Positions 1-4,824 of a stretch of 6,370 nucleotides of DNA are shown here, piece by piece. A program made the position numbers and the translations under genes. The notes beneath the pieces were generated by a model, which searched no databases, was not told where the DNA came from, and worked only from the letters and a program-made list of their open reading frames with translations. The DNA is taken from contig SMWH01000167.1 of NCBI GenBank assembly GCA_004357005.1, forward strand, positions 1-6,370, given 5' to 3'. The stretch is from Gammaproteobacteria bacterium (GTDB taxonomy: Bacteria; Pseudomonadota; Gammaproteobacteria; SMWH01). Positions within the stretch are counted from its first letter, which is position 1, and each line of letters begins with the position of its first letter.

Positions 1-168
1 CCCAACGATGGCACGGTGGCGGTAGAGGAAACCCGCCTGGATGGCGTCACCGCCCACATGACCCTGCCCGTGAGCCACACCTCCATGCTCATGTCGCCGG
101 CGATCGCCCGGGAAACGATCCATTTTCTGGAGAACGGCCGTTTCAGCGGGACGCACCCTGCGGACTGA
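1..168 (+). CDS. C-terminal end of an alpha/beta hydrolase-like protein (5' truncated)
   Basis: Frame 1 is open from the first base to a TGA at 166-168, giving the last 55 residues of a protein whose start lies outside the window. The fragment begins PNDGTVAVEETRL and continues with LPVSHTSMLMSPAIARETIHFL. An Asp in an NDGTV context (residue 3), followed about 23 residues later by a His in an SHTSM context (residue 26), looks like the catalytic acid and histidine of an alpha/beta-hydrolase (lipase/esterase) fold, with a closing amphipathic helix. The serine nucleophile would lie upstream and cannot be checked. The substrate is unknown. The gene points the same way as yebC, 77 bases away, but a hairpin lies between them and no functional link is implied. 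The reading frame is secure; the family call is moderate. Confidence 0.6.
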   Translation, partial: PNDGTVAVEETRLDGVTAHMTLPVSHTSMLMSPAIARETIHFLENGRFSGTHPAD

Positions 169-172
169 GGGC

Positions 173-203
173 AAGGCACGGCCCGGGCGGGCGGGGCTGC
201 CTT
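173..203 (+). terminator. GC-rich hairpin after the hydrolase gene, possible weak terminator
   Basis: AAGGCA (173-178) is complementary to TGCCTT (198-203). Inside it, GCCC (181-184) pairs with GGGC (194-197), leaving a two-base bulge (179-180) and a nine-base loop. The stem sits five bases after the hydrolase stop codon, where a terminator would be expected. However, only two T residues end the stem and no T-run follows, so it is not a canonical intrinsic terminator. The GCCCGGGC palindrome at 181-188 offers a competing fold. It may only attenuate transcription or protect the mRNA end. Confidence 0.3.
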
Positions 204-235
204 CGTGTAACATTTTCGCAACCACAAGGGAGGTC

Positions 236-240
236 AGGAG
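236..240 (+). promoter_or_regulatory. yebC ribosome binding site
   Basis: AGGAG lies five bases before the ATG at 246. A second purine-rich match, GGGAGGT at 228-234, lies just upstream. Together they make the strongest translation-initiation region in the window and fix the yebC start. Confidence 0.7.
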
Positions 241-245
241 ACCCC

Positions 246-986
246 ATGGCCGGACACAGCAAGTGGGCCAACATTCAGCACCGCAAGAAACGGCAGGATG
301 CCAAACGGGGCAAACTCTTTACGCGTCTCATTCGCGAGGTTTCCGTAGCCGCACGTGACGGGGGTGGCGACCCGGAGGCCAATCCGCGCCTGCGACTGGC
401 CATGGACAAGGCCAACGCCGGCAATGTGCCGAAGGACACGACCGACCGGGCAATCAAAAAAGCCTCGGGTGAGTCCGGCGATGTCCGCTACGAGGATGCC
501 CGTTATGAAGGTTATGCGCCCGGCGGAGTGGCCGTGATGGTGGATTGCCTGACCGACAATCGGAACCGGACCGTTGCCGAAGTGCGCCACGCTTTCAACA
601 AGTATGGTGGAAACCTGGGAACCGACGGATCCGTGGCCTACCTTTTCAAAAATCTGGGTGTGATCACTTTTGAACCCGGCGCGAACGAAGAAAAGATCAT
701 GGAACTGGCGCTGGACCTGGGTGCCGATGACATCGTCAACAACGAAGATGGATCCGTTGACGTGTTGACGACCCCGGAAGTCTTCGGCGCCGTTCGAGAG
801 GGCATGCTCGCGGGTGGGCTGGAACCAGCCGCGGCGGAAATCACCATGCGCCCGGAAATCGAAATCGAACTGGAAGGCGACTGGGCCGAAAAGGTGCTGA
901 AACTCATTGACGCGCTGGAAGAACTGGACGATGTGCAGGATGTCTATTCCAACGCCGATTTTCCCGAGGAGGTCCTGGCGGGATAA
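246..986 (+). CDS. yebC: YebC/TACO1 family translation-associated factor
   Basis: The product is 246 residues, the same length as E. coli YebC. It starts with the family signature MAGHSKWANIQHRKK, a strongly basic N-terminal helical region (residues 1-35) that suits nucleic-acid or ribosome binding. Other conserved blocks are NPRLRLAMDKA (47-57), YEGYAPGG (87-94), LTDNRNRT (102-109), and the KYGGNLG stretch (119-125). The family was long annotated as a DNA-binding transcriptional regulator (for example PmpR of Pseudomonas). More recent work on bacterial YebC proteins and mitochondrial TACO1 supports a role in translation, easing ribosome stalling at proline-rich stretches. The sequence alone cannot choose between these roles. 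The start is fixed by the conserved N-terminus and AGGAG five bases upstream. The stop is only four bases before ruvC, a linkage common in Gammaproteobacteria. The protein looks intact. Confidence 0.96.
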   Translation: MAGHSKWANIQHRKKRQDAKRGKLFTRLIREVSVAARDGGGDPEANPRLRLAMDKANAGNVPKDTTDRAIKKASGESGDVRYEDARYEGYAPGGVAVMVDCLTDNRNRTVAEVRHAFNKYGGNLGTDGSVAYLFKNLGVITFEPGANEEKIMELALDLGADDIVNNEDGSVDVLTTPEVFGAVREGMLAGGLEPAAAEITMRPEIEIELEGDWAEKVLKLIDALEELDDVQDVYSNADFPEEVLAG

Positions 987-990
987 GCCC

Positions 991-1497
991 ATGCCGCGCA
1001 TCCTCGGCATCGATCCAGGCTCCAGGATTACCGGTTATGGCATTATTGACTCTCGAAAAAACGGCAACGTCCACGTGTTCAGTGGATGCATCAAAGCCGG
1101 CGATGGTCCGTTTCCGGAACGCTTGCGGATCATTTTCGATGGGCTGGTCACCGTCATCGAAGTCCACGAGCCGGAAGAGATCGCCATCGAAACCGTTTTC
1201 ATGCACCGCAACGCCGACTCGGCCCTGAAACTGGGTCAGGCGCGCGGGGCAGCTTTGTGCGCCTGCCTGGCGCGCGCGCTTCCAGTCAGCGAGTATTCCC
1301 CGCGTGAGGTCAAGCTGGCCACCGTGGGTACCGGCAATGCTGACAAGGCGCAGGTCCAGTACATGGTGCGGGTGTTGCTCAATCTCAGCGAGATACTGCA
1401 ACAGGATACGGCGGATGCGTTGGCAGTGGCCCTGTGCCACAGCCACAGTCGCGCCACCCGCGTGAACATCGCCCGGGCGACGGGGGGTGGAGCGTGA
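991..1497 (+). CDS. ruvC: Crossover junction endodeoxyribonuclease RuvC
   Basis: The product is 168 residues (E. coli RuvC is 173) with an RNase H-like fold. It resolves Holliday junctions in the cytoplasm by paired, Mg-dependent nicks, acting on junctions held by RuvA and RuvB. The four catalytic acids are visible: Asp8 in LGIDPGSRITGYG, Glu67 in IAIETVFM, and Asp139 and Asp142 in QQDTADALA. Phe70, equivalent to the base-probing Phe of E. coli, and the GNADKAQVQ loop (115-123) are also present. I chose the ATG at 991 because it gives the canonical N-terminus just after yebC. The frame is open further upstream (ATG 907), but that would add 28 unrelated residues overlapping yebC. Only a weak GGCGGGA precedes the start, so coupling to yebC translation is plausible. 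The last four bases overlap ruvA. Confidence 0.96.
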   Translation: MPRILGIDPGSRITGYGIIDSRKNGNVHVFSGCIKAGDGPFPERLRIIFDGLVTVIEVHEPEEIAIETVFMHRNADSALKLGQARGAALCACLARALPVSEYSPREVKLATVGTGNADKAQVQYMVRVLLNLSEILQQDTADALAVALCHSHSRATRVNIARATGGGA

Positions 1498-2081
1498 TCG
1501 GGCGTTTGCGCGGGCGGCTGGCCATGAAACAGCCACCCCGTCTCCTCATTGATGTCAGCGGCGTGGGCTATGAACTGGAAGCGCCCATGTCCACTTTTTA
1601 TTCATTGCCTGCCGTGGGGGAAGAAGTCTCCCTGTTGACCCATCTGCTGGTGCGGGATGACGCGCACCTTCTTTACGGTTTTGCCCATTCCGACGAGCGG
1701 GTGCTGTTCAGGTCGCTGTTAAAAGTAAGCGGGGTGGGAGCGCGTTTGGCGCTGGCGATCCTGTCGGGCATGAGCGCGGAGGCCTTCGCGGCGGCAGTTC
1801 AATCCGGTGATGCGGCATCGTTGACCCGCCTGCCGGGGATCGGCAAGAAAACCGCTGAGCGGCTCATGGTGGAAATGCGCGATCGGCTGGATGGCTTCGG
1901 TACCGGTGCGGTGACCGCCGCGGCCTCCATGCCGGCAGCTGAAGCCGCGAGCGCGCTTGTTTCACTGGGTTACCGTTCGGCGGATGCCACGCGCATGGTC
2001 GCCGACGTGGAAAGCGACAACCTGAGTACCGAAGAGATCATTCGGGCGGCGCTGCAAAGACAGGCCCAAAGGACGGAATAG
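1494..2081 (+). CDS. ruvA: Holliday junction branch migration protein RuvA (GTG start)
   Basis: The product is 195 residues (E. coli RuvA is 203). It binds four-way junctions as tetramers and loads RuvB. Domain I, an OB-fold (about 1-63), starts MIGRLRGRL and includes the acidic pin residues Asp55-Asp56 in LVRDDAHLLYG. These match E. coli Glu55-Asp56, which help open the junction. Domain II (64-140) has two helix-hairpin-helix motifs, VSGVGARLA (78-86) and LPGIGKKTAERL (113-124). After a flexible linker (138-150), domain III (151-195) is the three-helix RuvB-contact domain with ALVSLGYRSADATRMV. I chose the GTG at 1494 because it produces the canonical MIGRLRG and overlaps the ruvC stop in a GTGA arrangement. 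The upstream in-frame ATG at 1434 would add 20 residues with no family counterpart. Confidence 0.95.
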   Translation: MIGRLRGRLAMKQPPRLLIDVSGVGYELEAPMSTFYSLPAVGEEVSLLTHLLVRDDAHLLYGFAHSDERVLFRSLLKVSGVGARLALAILSGMSAEAFAAAVQSGDAASLTRLPGIGKKTAERLMVEMRDRLDGFGTGAVTAAASMPAAEAASALVSLGYRSADATRMVADVESDNLSTEEIIRAALQRQAQRTE

Positions 2082-2093
2082 GCGGACTGAATA

Positions 2094-3137
2094 ATGAGTG
2101 ACGCTGAACGACTGGTCACAGCCCAGGCGCGCCCGGAGGAAAGGGCCGCGGAAGCATCGTTACGTCCAACGACGCTCGACGAGTACGTGGGACAGGAGCC
2201 GGTTCGCGAGCAGATGGGGATCTTTATCGAGGCGGCCCGGCGCCGGGGCGATCCCCTGGATCATGTGCTCATTTTCGGACCGCCGGGATTGGGCAAGACT
2301 ACCTTGGCCCATGTGATCGCCAACGAACTGGGCGTGGGGCTCAGGCAAACCGCCGGACCGGTGCTGGAACGCCCCGGTGATCTGGCGGCCCTGCTCACCA
2401 ATCTGCAGCCCCGGGATGTGCTGTTCGTGGACGAGATCCATCGTCTGTCCCCGGTCGTCGAAGAAGTGCTGTATCCGGCCCTCGAGGATTTCCAACTCGA
2501 CATCATGATCGGGGAAGGTCCGGCGGCGCGATCCATCAGGCTGGATCTGCCCCCCTTCACTCTGATCGGCGCTACCACCCGCGCGGGTCTCTTGACTTCG
2601 CCCCTGCGGGATCGTTTCGGCATCGTGCAAAGGCTGGAGTTCTATACCGACGACGAACTGGGCGTCATCGTGCGCCGCTCCGCTTCCATCATGGAAGTGG
2701 ACATCGACGATGATGGGGCGGCGGAGATCGCCGGGCGCTCCCGCGGCACGCCGCGTATCGCCAACAGGTTGCTCAGGCGCGTGCGTGATTACGCCCAGGT
2801 CAAGGCTGACGGGCATATCACCCTGAACATCTCGCGCAAGGCCATGGAGATGCTCAAGGTGGATGACCGGGGTTTTGATCGGCTGGACCGGCGTTTGCTC
2901 AAGATCGTCATCGAGAACTTCGAGGGAGGCCCGGTGGGGGTGGAAAGCCTCGCGGCGACGCTGGGGGAGGAGCGGGGCACCATCGAAGACGTGCTGGAGC
3001 CCTACCTGATCCAGCAGGGTTTCCTGGTCCGCACCTCGCGAGGGCGCATGGCGACGGCGCGCGCTTACGAGCATTTTGGCCTGAGTGTACCCGAGGGGCG
3101 CCGCGGACCGGGGCGTCCCGAGTTGTTCAAGGATTAG
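2094..3137 (+). CDS. ruvB: Holliday junction branch migration ATPase RuvB
   Basis: The product is 347 residues (E. coli RuvB is 336), a AAA+ hexameric motor that pulls DNA through the RuvA-bound junction. Visible motifs, in order: Walker A GPPGLGKTT (62-70, with Lys68), Walker B LFVDEIH (110-116, with Asp113 and Glu114), and the RuvA-contact beta-hairpin region (about 138-152). These are followed by sensor 1 GATTRAG (159-165), the arginine-finger region SPLRDRFG (169-176) and sensor 2 GTPRIANRLLRR (218-229). The C-terminal winged-helix domain (about 265-330) includes EPYLIQQGFLVRTSRGR. A short Gly/Pro/Arg tail (336-347) follows. It starts 12 bases after ruvA; AGGCGGA at 2080-2086, seven bases before the ATG, is a weak ribosome binding site. 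It is complete and unremarkable for the family. Confidence 0.97.
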   Translation: MSDAERLVTAQARPEERAAEASLRPTTLDEYVGQEPVREQMGIFIEAARRRGDPLDHVLIFGPPGLGKTTLAHVIANELGVGLRQTAGPVLERPGDLAALLTNLQPRDVLFVDEIHRLSPVVEEVLYPALEDFQLDIMIGEGPAARSIRLDLPPFTLIGATTRAGLLTSPLRDRFGIVQRLEFYTDDELGVIVRRSASIMEVDIDDDGAAEIAGRSRGTPRIANRLLRRVRDYAQVKADGHITLNISRKAMEMLKVDDRGFDRLDRRLLKIVIENFEGGPVGVESLAATLGEERGTIEDVLEPYLIQQGFLVRTSRGRMATARAYEHFGLSVPEGRRGPGRPELFKD

Positions 3138-3144
3138 CCGGGAA

Positions 3145-3158
3145 GACGAAGGATCGTC
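3145..3158 (+). promoter_or_regulatory. Small hairpin presenting AGGA in its loop
   Basis: GACGA (3145-3149) and TCGTC (3154-3158) form a perfect five-base-pair stem around the tetraloop AGGA. It sits immediately before the ATG of the possible leader peptide. If it forms, it would display or sequester that ribosome binding site. Stems this short are common by chance, so this is tentative. Confidence 0.2.
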
Positions 3159-3209
3159 ATGAAGGACGGAGAGTTGCACATGGAGCTCGTAAAGGATGGG
3201 CAGCTGTGA
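3159..3209 (+). CDS. Possible 16-residue leader peptide between ruvB and ybgC
   Basis: An ATG at 3159 opens a 16-codon frame ending in TGA at 3207-3209. GAAGGA (3148-3153) lies five bases upstream, a well-placed ribosome binding site. The predicted peptide, MKDGELHMELVKDGQL, contains a near repeat (KDGEL and KDGQL). The DNA repeats imperfectly too: AAGGACGGAGAGTTG and AAGGATGGGCAGCTG match at 11 of 15 bases. It fills much of the 118-base spacer before ybgC. I recognise no family. It is too short to judge by codon use, and it may be chance in purine-rich spacer DNA. Confidence 0.22.
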   Translation: MKDGELHMELVKDGQL

Positions 3210-3241
3210 CCGGGGGCGGGGAACGGACGACCGGTTGCCGC

Positions 3242-3247
3242 AAGGAG
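3242..3247 (+). promoter_or_regulatory. ybgC ribosome binding site, decides GTG start
   Basis: AAGGAG lies eight bases before the GTG at 3256, an ideal spacing. The in-frame ATG at 3196 has AAAGG directly abutting it, with no usable spacer. This site therefore selects the GTG and a 135-residue YbgC. Confidence 0.7.
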
Positions 3248-3255
3248 ATGGATCA

Positions 3256-3663
3256 GTGACGCGGGAATTCCATTGGAAGGTTCGTGTCTACTACGAGGAC
3301 ACGGACTGTGGGGGTGTCGTCTATCACGCCGGATATCTGCGTTTCATGGAGAGGGCCCGCACCGAGTGGTTGCGGGCACTGGGATTCCACCAGGACCAGA
3401 TGCGCGGTGAGCACAATCTGGTCTTTATCGTCACCGCCATGGACATCCAGTTCACCCGGCCCGGCCGTTTAGATGACGAACTCACGGTGAGTGTTTTACT
3501 CGAGGAGGTACGCGGCGCCAGCATGGTTCTGGAACAACAGGTTGTTCGTGACAGCGATCAGACGGTGCTATGCTCCGCGCGCGTTCGCGCAGCCTGCGTC
3601 GATCCCGGCGACTTCCGCCCGCGCCGCTTGCCCAAAGCCATTGTCTCGGAGATGAATGCATGA
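3256..3663 (+). CDS. ybgC: Tol-Pal-associated acyl-CoA thioesterase YbgC (GTG start)
   Basis: The product is 135 residues (E. coli YbgC is 134), a single hot-dog-fold 4-hydroxybenzoyl-CoA thioesterase-type domain. It hydrolyses acyl-CoA thioesters in the cytoplasm. In E. coli it is linked to phospholipid-synthesis proteins, but its exact role with Tol-Pal is unsettled. The signature VRVYYEDTDCGGVVYHAGY (9-27) carries catalytic Asp17 and His24. MERARTEWLRALGF, FTRPGRLDD and CVDPGDFRPRRLPKAIV follow at the expected positions. A Cys (residue 18) follows the catalytic Asp where E. coli has Ala. The start is set by AAGGAG at 3242-3247; the longer form from ATG 3196 would add 20 residues not seen in E. 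coli. The stop overlaps the tolQ start by four bases (ATGA), placing ybgC first in the tol cluster. Confidence 0.94.
   Translation: MTREFHWKVRVYYEDTDCGGVVYHAGYLRFMERARTEWLRALGFHQDQMRGEHNLVFIVTAMDIQFTRPGRLDDELTVSVLLEEVRGASMVLEQQVVRDSDQTVLCSARVRAACVDPGDFRPRRLPKAIVSEMNA
3648..3651 (+). promoter_or_regulatory. tolQ ribosome binding site inside ybgC
   Basis: GGAG lies eight bases before the ATG at 3660, supporting that start. The next in-frame ATG (3672) has GGAG only two bases away, which is too close to use well. Confidence 0.5.
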
Positions 3664-4334
3664 ACGGAGAGATGTCGCTGATAGCACTGGTCATGGGGGC
3701 CAGCTGGGTAGTGAAGCTGGTGCTGCTGATACTGCTGGCGGCTTCCGTCATGTCGTGGATCGTCATCTTCGAGAAGAGCAAGCTCTTCAGCCGCGCCGAT
3801 GCCGAGGCGGATGGGTTCGAGGAACGCTTCTGGTCCGGTACGGATCTCACCAGCCTGTACGAGTCCGTTGCGGACACCGGCAGCACGGGCATGGAATGCA
3901 TGTTCGAAACGGGTTTCCGGGAGTTTTCGCGCCTGAGCCAGCGCGCGGGCGTGGACCCGCAGGTGCGGGTGGAAGGCGCCCGGCGCGGCATGCGCGTCGC
4001 AATGACGCGCGAACTCGACCGGCTCGAGTCCCAGCTGCCGTTTCTGGCGACCGTGGGCTCCACCAGCCCCTATGTGGGCCTGTTCGGCACCGTGTGGGGC
4101 ATCATGAATTCCTTCCGGGCACTGGGCAACGTGAACCAGGCCACCCTGGCCATGGTGGCGCCTGGCATTGCCGAAGCGCTGATCGCCACCGCCATGGGTC
4201 TGTTCGCCGCCATCCCGGCGGTGGTCGCCTACAACCAACTGATCACCCGGGACGAGCGCATCGCGGTGCGCTACGAGACCTTCGTGGAAGAATTCGCCGC
4301 CATTCTCCAGCGTCAGGCTTATCTTGCGGATTGA
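3660..4334 (+). CDS. tolQ: Tol-Pal motor protein TolQ
   Basis: The product is 224 residues (E. coli TolQ is 230), an inner-membrane MotA/ExbB-family protein. With TolR it forms the proton channel that energises TolA. There are three membrane segments: about 13-36 (ASWVVKLVLLILLAASVMSW), about 127-150 (FLATVGSTSPYVGLFGTVWG) and about 165-190 (VAPGIAEALIATAMGLFAA). Thr144 in GLFGTVWG and Thr177 in LIATAMG match the pore threonines 145 and 178 of E. coli TolQ. A large cytoplasmic loop (38-125) holds FEERFWSG and the ARRGMRVAMTRELDRLE helix. I chose the ATG at 3660, which overlaps the ybgC stop, because it aligns with the E. coli N-terminus. The frame extends upstream to ATG 3570, but that would add 30 polar residues inside ybgC. 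The stop TGA overlaps a following ATG (TGATG). Confidence 0.96.
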   Translation: MNGEMSLIALVMGASWVVKLVLLILLAASVMSWIVIFEKSKLFSRADAEADGFEERFWSGTDLTSLYESVADTGSTGMECMFETGFREFSRLSQRAGVDPQVRVEGARRGMRVAMTRELDRLESQLPFLATVGSTSPYVGLFGTVWGIMNSFRALGNVNQATLAMVAPGIAEALIATAMGLFAAIPAVVAYNQLITRDERIAVRYETFVEEFAAILQRQAYLAD

Positions 4335-4369
4335 TGGGGCTCACTGAAGTGCCAGCCACGCGACAATGA
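4334..4369 (+). CDS. Possible 11-codon minicistron bridging tolQ and tolR
   Basis: An ATG at 4334-4336 shares its A with the tolQ stop (TGATG). It opens a frame of 11 codons (MGLTEVPATRQ) whose TGA at 4367-4369 overlaps the tolR ATG (ATGA). The frame thus fills the whole 31-base gap and touches both neighbours. tolR shows no recognisable ribosome binding site, so ribosomes could reach it by terminating and re-initiating through this short frame. I do not suggest that the peptide has a function. The arrangement could be chance, but both junctions fit exactly. Confidence 0.3.
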   Translation: MGLTEVPATRQ

Positions 4370-4818
4370 GCCAACACATTCTCGAAACCCGCAAGAAACG
4401 CCGGCCCATGTCGGAGATCAACGTCGTGCCCTATATTGACGTGATGCTCGTTTTGATGGTGATCTTCATGATCACCGCACCCCTGCTCCACCAGGGTGTG
4501 GAAGTCGATTTGCCCAGGACGGACGCGGCGGCCCTGCAACCTGAACAGCAAGAGCCCGTGATCGTGCGGGTGGACCGCCAGGGCAACTACTGGCTGAGTC
4601 TCGCCGGCGAACCGGACGAACTCATCGACGCCCAGACACTTCAAACAAAGGTGTCCGCGTTCGTGCGCGCCAATCCTGATATCCCGGTGCTGGTGGGTGG
4701 CGACCGCAAGGTGAGCTATGGCCGGGTCATGCAGGTCATGGTCGCTTTGCAGAAAGCCGGGGTGCCTAAACTGGGGTTGATGAGCGACCCGGGTTCCGAG
4801 GACACGGAGGAAGACTGA
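4366..4818 (+). CDS. tolR: Tol-Pal motor protein TolR
   Basis: The product is 150 residues (E. coli TolR is 142), of the ExbD/TolR family. A basic N-terminus (ETRKKRRP, 7-14) precedes the signature SEINVVPYIDVMLVLMVIF (16-34) and one membrane segment (about 20-42). Asp25 in that segment matches the essential proton-carrying Asp23 of E. coli. The periplasmic domain (about 60-140) includes VIVRVDRQGNYWL and ends GVPKLGLMSDPG. E. coli TolR ends about here, whereas this protein adds an acidic tail, SEDTEED. The ATG at 4366 is the only reasonable start: an in-frame TGA lies at 4345-4347, and the next ATG (residue 15) would delete the basic N-terminus. No Shine-Dalgarno sequence is visible, so coupling to tolQ through the intervening minicistron is an option. 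tolA follows after six bases. Confidence 0.95.
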   Translation: MSQHILETRKKRRPMSEINVVPYIDVMLVLMVIFMITAPLLHQGVEVDLPRTDAAALQPEQQEPVIVRVDRQGNYWLSLAGEPDELIDAQTLQTKVSAFVRANPDIPVLVGGDRKVSYGRVMQVMVALQKAGVPKLGLMSDPGSEDTEED

Positions 4819-4824
4819 CGGGTT

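Noticed and set aside
185..213. Possible promoter before yebC (TAACAT at 208-213 as -10)
   Set aside because: Only four of six bases match, and the region 17 bases upstream (GGGCGG) does not resemble a -35 element.
234..1010. 258-codon open frame on the minus strand opposite yebC
   Set aside because: It mirrors yebC almost exactly, has no recognisable domain, and is explained by GC-rich codon use leaving the antisense frame open.
2160..3179. 339-codon open frame on the minus strand opposite ruvB
   Set aside because: It is a shadow of ruvB, rich in His/Gln/Arg with no family signature, while ruvB has every expected motif.
3174..3196. TTGCAC at 3174-3179 as a -35 element for ybgC-tol
   Set aside because: No -10-like sequence lies at 16-18 bases; the nearest AT-rich hexamer (TAAAGG) is only 10 bases away.
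3196..3255. Upstream ATG start for YbgC (155 residues)
   Set aside because: The extra 20 residues match nothing in E. coli YbgC and the ATG has no spacer after AAAGG, whereas GTG 3256 has AAGGAG at ideal distance.
3656..4369. 237-codon plus-strand frame overlapping tolQ
   Set aside because: It is an out-of-frame Arg/Gly/His-rich reading of tolQ. Only its last 11 codons (4334-4369) are of interest, as a separate minicistron.
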